Assembly (NCBI GenBank): GCA_900554625.1 | Contig: USHP01000022.1 | Location: 1-13,334, forward strand | DNA length: 13,334 nucleotides | From: an uncultured Eubacteriales bacterium | GTDB lineage: Bacteria > Bacillota > Clostridia > Oscillospirales > Oscillospiraceae | Direction of reading: 5' to 3' | In this document: positions 1 through 6,026 of the stretch, piece by piece | How positions within the stretch are numbered: position 1 is the stretch's first letter | Layout: each line of letters starts with the position of its first letter | Program-made: the position numbers and the translations under genes | The notes under the pieces: generated by a model | What the model was told of the DNA's origin: nothing | What the model saw: the letters and a program-made list of their open reading frames with translations, nothing else | Databases searched by the model: none

Positions 1-1
1 G

Positions 2-73
2 AATGAATACTTAAAAAACTTGCAAGCCTTGGTTTTGGAGAGAGAGCGACGCCAGCGGAAAAAGCCCTGGTAG
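2..73 (+). CDS. IS3-family transposase OrfA, C-terminal fragment
   Basis: The frame is open from the window edge to a TAG at 71-73 and encodes 23 residues ending ...LVLERERRQRKKPW. This is the usual end of an IS3-family OrfA: a leucine-rich helical segment (NEYLKNLQALVLERE) followed by a basic tail. The N-terminal helix-turn-helix part lies upstream of the window. It overlaps the orfB frame, which is shifted by -1. It is partial only because of the window edge; no mutation is visible. The stretch is short, so the call rests largely on its position before orfB. Confidence 0.7.
   Translation, partial: NEYLKNLQALVLERERRQRKKPW
58..64 (+). other. Putative -1 programmed frameshift site between orfA and orfB
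   Basis: The heptamer G AAA AAG lies in the OrfA frame three codons before the OrfA stop. OrfB is open in the -1 frame across this point. IS3-family elements typically make the OrfAB transposase by -1 slippage on A-rich heptamers such as A AAA AAG. The first base here is G, so P-site re-pairing would be imperfect. No downstream stimulatory stem was established. Confidence 0.5.
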
Positions 74-912
74 TCCAGGAACTGAGGCCAAACCATTCCT
101 TATCCCTTCTGCTGGAAATCGCTCAGCTGCCAAGAGCTACCTTCTACTACCAACTGAAGCGGATGCAAAAGGCAGATAAATATGCAGGAGCAAAAGAAGA
201 AATTCGTGCTATCTACCACGAAAACAAGGGCCGATATGGTTACCGGCGCATTACCACATTACTGCACAGCAGAGGCTTTGCCCTGAACCACAAGACGGTG
301 CAGCGGCTTATGAAACAGCTTGGACTCATCTGCCGTGTCCGGATGAAGAAATATCGCTCCTACAAGGGGGAAGTGGGTAAGACTGCACCAAATGTGTTGA
401 ACAGAGACTTTCATGCAGACAAGCCAAACCAGAAGTGGGTAACGGATGTAACGGAATTCAGTCTGTTTGGGCAGAAACTATATCTTTCTCCCATTCTGGA
501 TCTGCACAATGGTTATCTGGTCAGCTACACCATCTCAGACCGACCGGTTCTGAGCATGGTAACCACCATGCTTTCCGAAGCCTTTCAGACAATTCCAGAT
601 GGGACAGGGTTGATTCTTCATTCTGACCAAGGATGGCACTACCAGCACAGACAATATCAGCAGATGCTGAAAAACAAGGGTATCCGGCAAAGTATGAGCC
701 GAAAGGGTAACTGTCTGGACAATGCCGTGGTGGAGAATTTCTTCGGTCTGCTCAAAAGTGAGCTGCTCTATCTGCAAAAATTCCAGTCCATGGAGCACTT
801 CAAGCAAGAACTGGTCGATTACCTGGACTACTACAACAACCGCCGTATCAAGGCAAAGCTGAAGGGCCTGCCGCCTGCTCTTCACAGACAACAAGCCCTT
901 TCGGTTGCTTGA
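61..912 (+). CDS. IS3-family transposase OrfB (DDE integrase-type)
   Basis: This is the catalytic half of an IS150-like transposase, which cuts and joins DNA at the element ends. The frame has no ATG before 163. The conserved N-terminal helical segment (ALVVQELRPNHSL... PRATFYYQLKR) is encoded upstream of that ATG, so the working product is most likely the OrfAB fusion made by frameshifting near 58-64; I start the feature there. Next comes an HTH_21-type region (IRAIYHENKGRYGYRRI), then the rve catalytic core. The three acidic residues are visible: D in WVTDVTEF, D in LHSDQGWHY and E in NAVVENFFG. The C-terminal YYNNRRIKAKLKGLPP motif is the usual IS3-family end. The stop is 910-912, about 46 bases before the element end. 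An ATG-started OrfB from 163 would be 249 residues and would lack the N-terminal segment. Family assignment is secure; the exact start is not. Confidence 0.9.
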   Translation, partial: KALVVQELRPNHSLSLLLEIAQLPRATFYYQLKRMQKADKYAGAKEEIRAIYHENKGRYGYRRITTLLHSRGFALNHKTVQRLMKQLGLICRVRMKKYRSYKGEVGKTAPNVLNRDFHADKPNQKWVTDVTEFSLFGQKLYLSPILDLHNGYLVSYTISDRPVLSMVTTMLSEAFQTIPDGTGLILHSDQGWHYQHRQYQQMLKNKGIRQSMSRKGNCLDNAVVENFFGLLKSELLYLQKFQSMEHFKQELVDYLDYYNNRRIKAKLKGLPPALHRQQALSVA

Positions 913-932
913 ACAATTTTTCCTTTAAAACT

Positions 933-958
933 TTGTCTAACTTTTTGGGGTCACTTCA
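933..958 (+). repeat. Right terminal inverted repeat of the IS3-family element
   Basis: TTGTCTAACTTTTTGGGGTC followed by ACTTCA matches the general form of IS150-type right ends and finishes with the terminal CA. The partner left repeat is outside the window, so the pairing is inferred from family knowledge. Confidence 0.75.
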
Positions 959-961
959 AAA

Positions 962-981
962 CCGCAGCGGGACGTTTTTTT
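962..981 (+). terminator. Apparent 3' arm of a terminator split by the IS
   Basis: Directly after the IS end comes CCGCAGCGGGACG and seven T residues, which looks like the descending arm and U-tract of an intrinsic terminator. No matching ascending arm lies immediately upstream, where IS sequence sits instead. I infer that the IS entered the loop or 5' arm of the terminator of an upstream plus-strand gene. CCGCAGCGG can pair with itself only with an impossible one-base loop, so the visible half should not terminate alone. Confidence 0.45.
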
Positions 982-982
982 C

Positions 983-1011
983 TTGTATTGATGGGGCAAA
1001 TGTGCTATAAT
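983..1011 (+). promoter_or_regulatory. SigA-type promoter of the DUF975 gene
   Basis: The -35 is TTGTAT (983-988), the spacer is 17 bases, and the -10 is a perfect TATAAT (1006-1011) preceded by an extended TG (TGCTATAAT). The -35 begins one base after the T-run at the IS junction, so the IS sits immediately upstream without disrupting the promoter. Confidence 0.75.
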
Positions 1012-1040
1012 TTCCCTAATCAAATTCAGGAGGTATGGCT

Positions 1041-1709
1041 ATGGATACAAAAGAAATCCGCCGACAGGCACGAGCGCATCTGCAAGGCAACTGGGGGCTC
1101 TCCATCGGCGTGGCTGTGGTAGCCTGCCTGCTGGGCGGACTGCTTACCGGAATGTCCTTTATCCCGGAAATCAGCTACTGGAAACAACTGAATTTTTCCG
1201 AAACCCGGGAAATCATAGAAGGCGTCCGGATCGGATTCAAAAACGGCATTTTGGGCCTCGCTGCTTTCATTGTAGGCGGCGTGGTACAGCTGGGCTATGC
1301 CCGGTTCCTGCTGCGCCAGCATGACGGAAAGCCCACGGAATTCAACGACCTGTTTTCCCAGTTTGACCGGTTCGGCACCGGCTTTGCCCAGCACTTTCTG
1401 CGAAGCCTCTATACCCTGCTGTGGTCCTTGCTGCTGATTATTCCCGGAATCATCGCCGCTCTGAGCTATGCCATGACCCCCTTTATTCTGGAAGAGCACC
1501 CGGACCTCACCGCCAGCGAAGCCATCCGCCGCTCCAAGGAATTGATGCGCGGACACAAAACCGATTTGTTCATTCTGGAACTGACCTTTATCGGCTGGTC
1601 TTTGCTGTGTATTCTGACTCTGAATCTGGGACACATCGCCCTGAATCCCTACAAAAATGCGGCCTACGCCGTATTTTACCGGGAGATCACCAGAGGACCG
1701 CAAGAATAA
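1041..1709 (+). CDS. DUF975 family integral membrane protein
   Basis: The product is a 222-residue hydrophobic protein of the DUF975 family, which is widespread in Clostridia and has no established function. It begins with a short charged amphipathic segment (MDTKEIRRQARAHLQGNW), the usual start of the family. Likely membrane segments lie at about 19-40, 68-90, 123-148 and 176-200. The family signature PFILEEHP..TASEAIRRSKELMRGHK precedes the last segment, and the protein ends with the typical NPYKNAAYAVFYRE. I chose the ATG at 1041 because it lies seven bases after AGGAGG (1028-1033); the in-frame ATG at 1035 is too close to it. The gene is monocistronic, with its own promoter and terminator, and converges on the anti-sigma gene. 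The IS just upstream may isolate it from, or expose it to, upstream transcription. Confidence 0.85.
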   Translation: MDTKEIRRQARAHLQGNWGLSIGVAVVACLLGGLLTGMSFIPEISYWKQLNFSETREIIEGVRIGFKNGILGLAAFIVGGVVQLGYARFLLRQHDGKPTEFNDLFSQFDRFGTGFAQHFLRSLYTLLWSLLLIIPGIIAALSYAMTPFILEEHPDLTASEAIRRSKELMRGHKTDLFILELTFIGWSLLCILTLNLGHIALNPYKNAAYAVFYREITRGPQE

Positions 1710-1713
1710 TCTT

Positions 1714-1745
1714 TCCCGGCAGCGAAAACCGCTGCCGGGATTTTT
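1714..1745 (+). terminator. Intrinsic terminator after the DUF975 gene
   Basis: An 11-bp perfect stem (TCCCGGCAGCG / CGCTGCCGGGA, 1714-1724 with 1730-1740), an AAAAC loop and TTTTT at 1741-1745 form a strong plus-strand terminator. It begins five bases after the stop. Read on the minus strand, the same stem ends the anti-sigma transcript but is followed only by AAAG, so termination in that direction should be weaker. Confidence 0.9.
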
Positions 1746-1746
1746 G

Positions 1747-2970
1747 TTACTCGGGCAGATAGACTTTCACAGGTTCTCCCACTTCCGGATCGCCAATCAG
1801 GATATAGTCCACCTGATTCAGATCAAGGGGTGTTGTAAAGGAACCGCTGCCCTGGGTAAATCGTTCATTGCCAATGGTGATCTTAGAACACAAAGGGCTG
1901 CTCCCTTCTTTCATAATAATTTGAAAATCCAAGTCAAAAGAGAAAGGCTCGTCCTCGCTGCAGGTATATCTGTAGTTCCATTTGACCCCCAAAGGCCCGA
2001 TCTTCATTTCCTTCACTGTGATGGTGAAATTATAGCTGTCAAAATGTGTTGGCAGGCCGTTTTCCGGGTCTTTTTGCCCCGTCAGTTTCTTCCGGCACCA
2101 GTCCGTGCAATCCCCTTCATGAGTCCAGGTGTGCTCTTTGTGTCCGCCGTAGGTAATGCCCTCCACATCCAAAGCAATTTCCTGGGCAGAATTGACCACA
2201 CAGATGTCAAAAGAAAATTCGCCGGGAGCCAAGCAGGTGCATTCCTCACCGTTTTCCGTAGGCATCCATCCGTAAATTCCGCTGATGGTAACCTTCTTGG
2301 GGGTATCATCATTCATCTTTGCATCGTTTCCCGGCACCAGGCGTGCCGTAACATGAAACTCCTTCCTGTTGTCTTTGGGGTTTTCATCCGGCAATGCGTC
2401 GACATCATAGGCGCAACCGCCATTTTCGGACAGTTCCAAAAATGGTTCCACATCCCCCGTATCCTGGAAGGCATAGTTTATCCCATCCGGCAGGACGGTT
2501 CCCTTCGGAGCCTCCACCTGGAAGTACAGGTGCATCACATTGGCGTCCGCATAAGCGGCGGTGAGGGTCACCGTGGTGCCTTCGCTGGTGACGCTGGTCT
2601 GCTCAAACACTTTTCCCAAGTCGTTGACCAGCTGAATCTGCTCCGGAGTTATGGTTTCCGGAACCGTTACATCCAGCCCCATGCTCTGAATTATGGCCTT
2701 ATCCTGTTTCAGCTGGTTATCCAGTACGCTCCGGAACCAGTCTCCCGCCTCCAGGAATGGTTCCGCCCCGAAGGCGGTTGCACTCAGCAAGGACAAAATG
2801 GCGGCGGCAACCAGAATCCGGTACAAAATCCTGGGCTTCTTTTTCTCTTTCGGTGCAATTTTCTCCATCGTCAGCTTCCGAATCCGCTCAGAGGACAAGG
2901 GCGCAGATTCTTCTATCTGCACGGTATCGTCCCGAATGCCGTCCAACAAATCGAAAACATGTCGTTTCAT
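1747..2970 (-). CDS. Putative membrane anti-sigma factor with DUF4179-like domain
   Basis: The 407-residue product is probably the anti-sigma partner of the ECF sigma factor just upstream. It has a charged N-terminal cytoplasmic region of about 48 residues (MKRHVFDLLDGIRDD...) and one membrane helix at about 49-68 (ILYRILVAAAILSLLSATAF). A long extracytoplasmic region follows. Its first part (about 80-165, with TSVTSEGTTVTLTAAYADAN) resembles DUF4179, a domain repeatedly found in proteins encoded behind ECF sigma factors in Firmicutes. The rest is beta-rich with no motif I recognise. The ATG (2968-2970) overlaps the sigma stop as ATGA, and AGAGGTGGGA precedes it, which indicates translational coupling. 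The frame stays open upstream to 3309, but that extension merely runs antisense-like through the sigma gene in another frame and lacks its own start signal. Anti-sigma activity is inferred from topology and context; no zinc-binding HXXXCXXC anti-sigma motif is visible. Confidence 0.75.
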   Translation of the reverse strand: MKRHVFDLLDGIRDDTVQIEESAPLSSERIRKLTMEKIAPKEKKKPRILYRILVAAAILSLLSATAFGAEPFLEAGDWFRSVLDNQLKQDKAIIQSMGLDVTVPETITPEQIQLVNDLGKVFEQTSVTSEGTTVTLTAAYADANVMHLYFQVEAPKGTVLPDGINYAFQDTGDVEPFLELSENGGCAYDVDALPDENPKDNRKEFHVTARLVPGNDAKMNDDTPKKVTISGIYGWMPTENGEECTCLAPGEFSFDICVVNSAQEIALDVEGITYGGHKEHTWTHEGDCTDWCRKKLTGQKDPENGLPTHFDSYNFTITVKEMKIGPLGVKWNYRYTCSEDEPFSFDLDFQIIMKEGSSPLCSKITIGNERFTQGSGSFTTPLDLNQVDYILIGDPEVGEPVKVYLPE

Positions 2971-3509
2971 ACTACTTCCCACCTCTGCAAAATGGTTTTC
3001 AGCCGCATACGTCCCCGTCGCAATTTGGTTTTTATGGTTGACGGATTCAACTGCATGTACCGGGCGATCTCTTCCACGGTCTGGGCGTAATAGTAGTGGC
3101 GCAGGAAGATTTCCCGTTCCGTCGGTTCCAGCTGATCCAGGGCTTTCTGCACCAGCTTGCGCTCCTCCGCCTGCTCCGCAGCGGAGGAGGGGGTACATTC
3201 GTCCGGAAGCTCCAGCACATCCTCTTCCAGGGGAAGGGTCTGTCCAGCGGAGCGAAGTTTGGTTTTTGCCTTGTTTCGGGCAACTGCTCCCAGCCAGGCC
3301 TTGACGCATCCCGATTGCATGTCATCGGCCTGATTCCACGCCGCCACAAACACATCGGATACCACTTCTTCCGCATCTTCCTTGCTCATGCAGTTTCGCA
3401 AAATATTCCAGACAATGGTTGAGACATAGGGTATGTATTGCGCCATCAGCGCCTCCAACCCCGCCGGGTCGCCGCTGCGCAGCTTGCGCAAGATGATGTC
3501 TTCTTTCAT
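2967..3509 (-). CDS. ECF-type RNA polymerase sigma factor
   Basis: This is a 180-residue sigma-70 family protein of the extracytoplasmic function class, which would direct RNA polymerase to a small stress or envelope regulon. Region 2 spans about residues 17-87, including EDAEEVVSDVFVAAW and the NKAKTKLR end. Region 4 spans about 116-174, with LEPTEREIFLRHYYYAQTVE and a helix-turn-helix EEIARYMQLNPSTIKTKLRR. Region 3 is absent, as expected for ECF factors. I chose the ATG at 3507-3509 because TTAGGAG sits about nine bases upstream. The ATG at 3546-3548 falls inside a palindrome and has no ribosome binding site. The gene overlaps the anti-sigma gene by four bases. Which promoters it recognises cannot be read here; the best promoter match upstream is SigA-type, so autoregulation is unproven. 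Confidence 0.9.
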   Translation of the reverse strand: MKEDIILRKLRSGDPAGLEALMAQYIPYVSTIVWNILRNCMSKEDAEEVVSDVFVAAWNQADDMQSGCVKAWLGAVARNKAKTKLRSAGQTLPLEEDVLELPDECTPSSAAEQAEERKLVQKALDQLEPTEREIFLRHYYYAQTVEEIARYMQLNPSTIKTKLRRGRMRLKTILQRWEVV

Positions 3510-3530
3510 AGTGAATACTCCTAACCGTTT

Positions 3531-3549
3531 GGTGAAAGCTGCTTTCACC
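3531..3549. promoter_or_regulatory. 19-bp perfect palindrome in the ECF sigma leader
   Basis: GGTGAAAGCTGCTTTCACC has two 9-base arms around one base. It lies between the predicted start of transcription (about 3556 on the minus strand) and the sigma ribosome binding site. As DNA it could be an operator. As RNA it would form a 7-bp stem with a five-base loop just before the ribosome binding site. Confidence 0.5.
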
Positions 3550-3562
3550 TATCTAATCTCCG

Positions 3563-3591
3563 GTTATGGGAATTTGGTTTCATTTTTTCAA
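3563..3591 (-). promoter_or_regulatory. Candidate SigA-type promoter of the ECF sigma operon
   Basis: On the minus strand, TTGAAA (3586-3591), a 17-base spacer and CATAAC (3563-3568) fit a SigA promoter with a weak -10. A TGAAACC string lies inside the spacer and resembles an ECF -35, but no convincing ECF -10 (CGTA or CGTC type) follows at the expected distance. Confidence 0.45.
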
Positions 3592-3601
3592 ATTTTTCGG
3601 A

Positions 3602-3636
3602 ACGCAAAATACCGCACCCGGACTGGGTGCGGTATT
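3602..3636 (-). terminator. Terminator downstream of rex
   Basis: A 12-bp perfect stem (AATACCGCACCC / GGGTGCGGTATT, 3608-3619 with 3625-3636) with a five-base loop starts four bases after the rex stop. On the minus strand the stem ends in TATTTT and then GCGTT, so the U-tract is short but usable. It separates rex from the ECF operon. Confidence 0.7.
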
Positions 3637-3639
3637 GGG

Positions 3640-4290
3640 TTATTTCTTGGTTTCCTTTTCTTCCTTGATCTGGGCCTTCAGGTGAACGGACAGCACCGCC
3701 AGAGACGTGGCCATGTTCTCGTTCTGCACTAGAATTCCGGGGGGGACATCCAAGTGGGTAGGGGCAAAGTTCCAGATGGCCTTGATGCCTCCGGCAATCA
3801 GCTGATCTGCCACGCTCTGGGCATGCTCCGCAGGAACCGTGATAATGCCCATCAGCACCTTATGGGTGCGGCAGAACTGCTCCAGCTTGGCAACATTGTA
3901 TACGGGCTTACCTTCCTCGGTGCGGGACATTTTGGGGTTGGCATCAAAGGCCGCCAGAATGTTCAGGCCGTATTCGTCAAAGCCGCTGTAGGCCATCAGC
4001 GCCTGTCCCAGCTTACCGGCACCAATGAGAATGGCGTCGGTGGTGTTGTCATAGCCCAGAAACTGCTCAATATCATCAATCAGCGCCTCCCGCTGGTAGC
4101 CGATTTTGGGCCGACCTCCATCGGAAACCATGGCCAGGTCCTTGCGCACCTGCACTTCGCCCATGCCCAGCGCGTTGGCCAGAGCCGTGGCAGAAATGTG
4201 GGGTGCAGACCCTTCCGGCATGTTTTTCAGATATGCCAAATATCCGGGCAGCCGTTTCAACACGGATTTTGATATCTTCTTGCTTTCCAT
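3640..4290 (-). CDS. rex: Redox-sensing transcriptional repressor Rex
   Basis: Rex proteins bind DNA when NADH is low and release it when NADH rises, controlling fermentation and respiration genes. At 216 residues this one has normal family length. The N-terminal winged helix (about 6-80) contains the ISATALANALGMGEVQVRKD motif. The Rossmann domain follows, with AILIGAGKLGQAL (GAGKLG at 90-95) and an acidic residue at the end of the second strand (AAFDANP, D116). The C-terminal IWNFAPTHLDVP and VQNENMATSLAVLS segments match the family's nucleotide pocket and dimer region. The start at 4288-4290 follows AGAGGTAGTT. It lies downstream of sigE but has its own promoter overlapping the sigE stop, set within a 16-bp-arm inverted repeat, which suggests autoregulation or readout of redox state. 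A good terminator follows. Confidence 0.95.
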   Translation of the reverse strand: MESKKISKSVLKRLPGYLAYLKNMPEGSAPHISATALANALGMGEVQVRKDLAMVSDGGRPKIGYQREALIDDIEQFLGYDNTTDAILIGAGKLGQALMAYSGFDEYGLNILAAFDANPKMSRTEEGKPVYNVAKLEQFCRTHKVLMGIITVPAEHAQSVADQLIAGGIKAIWNFAPTHLDVPPGILVQNENMATSLAVLSVHLKAQIKEEKETKK

Positions 4291-4311
4291 AACTACCTCT
4301 TATCCATTCGA

Positions 4312-4351
4312 TATGTTATAATCGATAAACTTCCATATCGATTATAACATA
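4312..4351. repeat. Large inverted repeat over the rex promoter (candidate operator)
   Basis: The arm TATGTTATAATCGATA (4312-4327) is exactly matched by TATCGATTATAACATA (4336-4351), with an eight-base spacer. The right arm contains the -10 of the rex promoter and the repeat covers the transcription start. It does not match the classical Rex operator (TTGTTAA-N4-TTAACAA) well, although both carry TGTTA half-site-like ends. It is AT-rich with no T-run after it, so it is a poor terminator for sigE. Operator function is inferred. Confidence 0.6.
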
Positions 4352-4369
4352 CTGTTTGGGCAAAATCAA
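4341..4369 (-). promoter_or_regulatory. SigA-type promoter of rex
   Basis: On the minus strand, TTGATT (4364-4369), a 17-base spacer and a perfect TATAAT (4341-4346) lie about 50 bases before the rex ATG. The -35 overlaps the sigE stop codon. The -10 is part of the inverted repeat, so a protein bound to it would block the polymerase. Confidence 0.7.
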
Positions 4370-5073
4370 GCACAGCTGGTTTGCCGGAGGAACTCTTTTT
4401 TCAGCCGCTGCATAATCCGCTTTTCCAGCCGGGAGATGTAAGACTGGGAAATTCCCATCTTTTGAGCCACTTCCTTCTGGGTCAGTTCCTTCCGCCCTTC
4501 CAGGCCGAACCGCATCAAAATGATCTCCCGCTCCCGTTCTGGCAGTTCTCGCAGAGCCTGACGCAGAACGCACAAATCTACATCATCCTCCAGCGGGCGC
4601 AGGATCATGTCTTCCTCGGTGCCCAGAATATCCGACAGCAGCAGCTCGTTTCCGTCGCAGTCCATATTGATGGGTTCATCCAAGGAAACTTCTGCTTTCT
4701 GATTGGAGGTTTTCCGGATGTACATCAGGATTTCATTTTCAATGCACCGGGAAGCGTAGGTCGCCAGTTTGATTTTCTTGTCCAGGCGATAGGTGCCGAT
4801 GGCCTTAATCAGGCCGATGGTGCCGATGGAAATCAGGTCTTCCAGATTGATTCCCGTATTTTCAAATCGGCGGGCTATGTAAACCACCAGGCGCAGATTG
4901 TGCTCCACCAGCTGCTGCTTGGCCTTTTCGTCTCCTTGCTCCAGCCGCTGCAGGGCATCCTGCTCCTGCTCCCCTTTCAGCGGAGGCGGCAGCACATCAC
5001 TGCCCCCAATGTAGAAGATCCCCTGATCCCGGAAAAGTCCCAATTTTTTCAGCAGTTCCAGCCAGAATTTCAT
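4366..5073 (-). CDS. sigE: Sporulation sigma factor SigE (pro-sigma-E precursor)
   Basis: This is the early mother-cell sigma factor of sporulation, made as an inactive membrane-associated precursor. It is 235 residues long, close to the Bacillus subtilis length. The N-terminal pro-region ([17 protein letters not shown]...) leads to the conserved [13 protein letters not shown] motif, near which SpoIIGA cleaves in homologues. Region 2 (about 57-122) has [12 protein letters not shown] and [20 protein letters not shown]. Region 4 (about 168-230) has [15 protein letters not shown] and the helix-turn-helix [21 protein letters not shown] chose the ATG at 5071-5073 because GGGAGGA lies about six bases upstream and the protein then begins like known pro-SigE. 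A longer in-frame start at 5094 has no such signal. It follows spoIIGA by 23 bases, so the two form the spoIIG operon. In many Clostridia and Bacilli sigG follows; here rex does. Confidence 0.95.
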   Translation of the reverse strand: MKFWLELLKKLGLFRDQGIFYIGGSDVLPPPLKGEQEQDALQRLEQGDEKAKQQLVEHNLRLVVYIARRFENTGINLEDLISIGTIGLIKAIGTYRLDKKIKLATYASRCIENEILMYIRKTSNQKAEVSLDEPINMDCDGNELLLSDILGTEEDMILRPLEDDVDLCVLRQALRELPEREREIILMRFGLEGRKELTQKEVAQKMGISQSYISRLEKRIMQRLKKEFLRQTSCA

Positions 5074-5096
5074 AGAGTTCCTCCCTTTCCCCACAA

Positions 5097-5861
5097 TTAT
5101 CCCACTGCTACCAACGCCTGATATCCGCCGTCCAAGCCTTCCGGCGCAAAGGCCACCACCGCGCTTTGTACCCGATCTCCGATTTTCACCTGCTCCAGCC
5201 GCAGGGCCAGGAGCATGCCGCAGCTTTGTCCCACCGCCCGGTAAGGTACCAGCCGCAGTCCGGAAATGGGGTGCTGGGCCAGGGTTTCCAGAGGTTTCTG
5301 GAATTGACTTTCCCCCATTCCCGTCAGCCGCTGCCCCACTTTGGCAGACACCACCAGCACCGGTTCCCCGGAAATGGGGTCACGAAGGGTGTTTCCGGAA
5401 TCCCGCAGAGCAATCACACTGGCGCTCTGTCCGCCGTAGGACAGAGTGATGGGTATGTATTCCTGACCGCCTACTCTGTCCCCGAAGGCGATCCGGCACA
5501 GCAGCCACAAACTGCCGGCACAGAGAATCAGCGTCACCATACTGCCCCGCTGGAAATTCAAGGCAATTCCCCCCAGAGCCATGCTCAGCAGAATGAAAAC
5601 GCCACCCCGTTTCAGTGCGCTGCAGCTGCATCCAAAGGCAATCACACTCATCAGCTCCAGACTCACCAGCCGCCACAGCAGGTTCCCCAGAAAGCGAAAT
5701 CCCGGCAGCATACACCCGCCGCTGTAGAGCCCTCCCAGCAAGGCCGCCACAGCACAGCGCTTTGCCGACAGGGGAAAACCGGAAAGCCGATTTGTCCCCA
5801 GAAGCAGAAGAAAATCCACCATAAAGTTGAGAATTATCACCAAATCCAGGTAAACTTTCAT
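5097..5861 (-). CDS. spoIIGA: Sigma-E processing peptidase SpoIIGA
   Basis: SpoIIGA is a membrane aspartic protease that removes the SigE pro-sequence in the mother cell after septation, on a signal from the forespore. The N-terminal half (about residues 1-125) is highly hydrophobic with about five membrane segments, beginning [20 protein letters not shown], the family's typical start. The C-terminal protease half carries the catalytic motif [12 protein letters not shown], with the probable active aspartate at 154. RLVPYRAVG and [16 protein letters not shown] follow, as in homologues. At 254 residues it is shorter than B. subtilis SpoIIGA (about 309), mainly in the protease half. The start at 5859-5861 is chosen because GGGGAGG lies six bases upstream; the frame stays open to 6038 but without family similarity. 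Its substrate gene sigE follows at once. Confidence 0.93.
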   Translation of the reverse strand: MKVYLDLVIILNFMVDFLLLLGTNRLSGFPLSAKRCAVAALLGGLYSGGCMLPGFRFLGNLLWRLVSLELMSVIAFGCSCSALKRGGVFILLSMALGGIALNFQRGSMVTLILCAGSLWLLCRIAFGDRVGGQEYIPITLSYGGQSASVIALRDSGNTLRDPISGEPVLVVSAKVGQRLTGMGESQFQKPLETLAQHPISGLRLVPYRAVGQSCGMLLALRLEQVKIGDRVQSAVVAFAPEGLDGGYQALVAVG

Positions 5862-5890
5862 GCGCTCGCCTCCCCATTCGGTATGCACCC

Positions 5891-5896
5891 AGTATA
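5891..5896 (-). promoter_or_regulatory. Candidate -10 element of the spoIIGA-sigE operon
   Basis: TATACT on the minus strand lies about 30 bases before the spoIIGA ATG, inside the short region between the DUF951 terminator and spoIIGA. No acceptable -35 is found 16-18 bases upstream (CCGACT at 17). A weak -35 is what one expects where Spo0A~P activates, as for spoIIG in B. subtilis, but I see no clear 0A box (TGTCGAA). Confidence 0.35.
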
Positions 5897-5994
5897 GCCC
5901 GGCGGCGCAAAAAAGTCGGTCGCATCCATGTCCCGATCTCGGCGCAAGTTCAGGCAAAGGGAGGCTGCTTTCTCTGCAATCCGGGCTGTTGTAC

Positions 5995-6026
5995 AAAAAA
6001 CCTCCGACATAATCAGTCGGAGGTTT
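5995..6026 (-). terminator. Terminator of the rarA-DUF951 operon, overlapping the DUF951 stop
   Basis: An 11-bp stem (AAACCTCCGAC / GTCGGAGGTTT, 5998-6008 with 6016-6026) and a seven-base loop are followed on the minus strand by a run of T. The DUF951 stop codon (6013-6015) lies in the loop, so the last codons of the gene form one arm of the hairpin. Confidence 0.85.

Larger units (their letters stand above)
1..958 (+). mobile_element. IS3-family (IS150-like) insertion sequence, right part only
   Basis: This holds the end of orfA, a possible frameshift site, complete orfB and the right terminal repeat. The left end lies outside the window. The element ends with CA at 957-958, as expected for IS3-family termini (5'-TG...CA-3'). 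The GTCTAACTTTTTGGGGTCAC core of the end is typical of IS150-type elements. The transposase frame has no internal stop and keeps its DDE residues, so the copy could be active if the left end is intact. The target duplication cannot be read from one side. Confidence 0.9.

Noticed and set aside
1657..3090. 477-codon plus-strand open frame opposite the anti-sigma gene
   Set aside because: It shows no family features or start signal, begins inside the DUF975 gene, and its opposite strand has a coupled, well-formed gene.
2971..3309. In-frame upstream extension of the anti-sigma gene
   Set aside because: It runs through the sigma gene in another frame, is low-complexity Gly/Ala/Arg, and the ATGA-coupled start at 2970 has a ribosome binding site.
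3570..3584. TGAAACC as an ECF -35 for autoregulation of the sigma operon
   Set aside because: No CGTA or CGTC type -10 lies at the expected 16-17 base distance, so autoregulation is not supported from sequence.
4381..5121. Plus-strand open frame opposite sigE
   Set aside because: It is a Gln/Leu-rich shadow of sigE without a start signal.
5897..5935. Possible Spo0A boxes upstream of spoIIGA
   Set aside because: CGACCGACTTTTTT is only loosely similar to TGTCGAA, and no second box was found.
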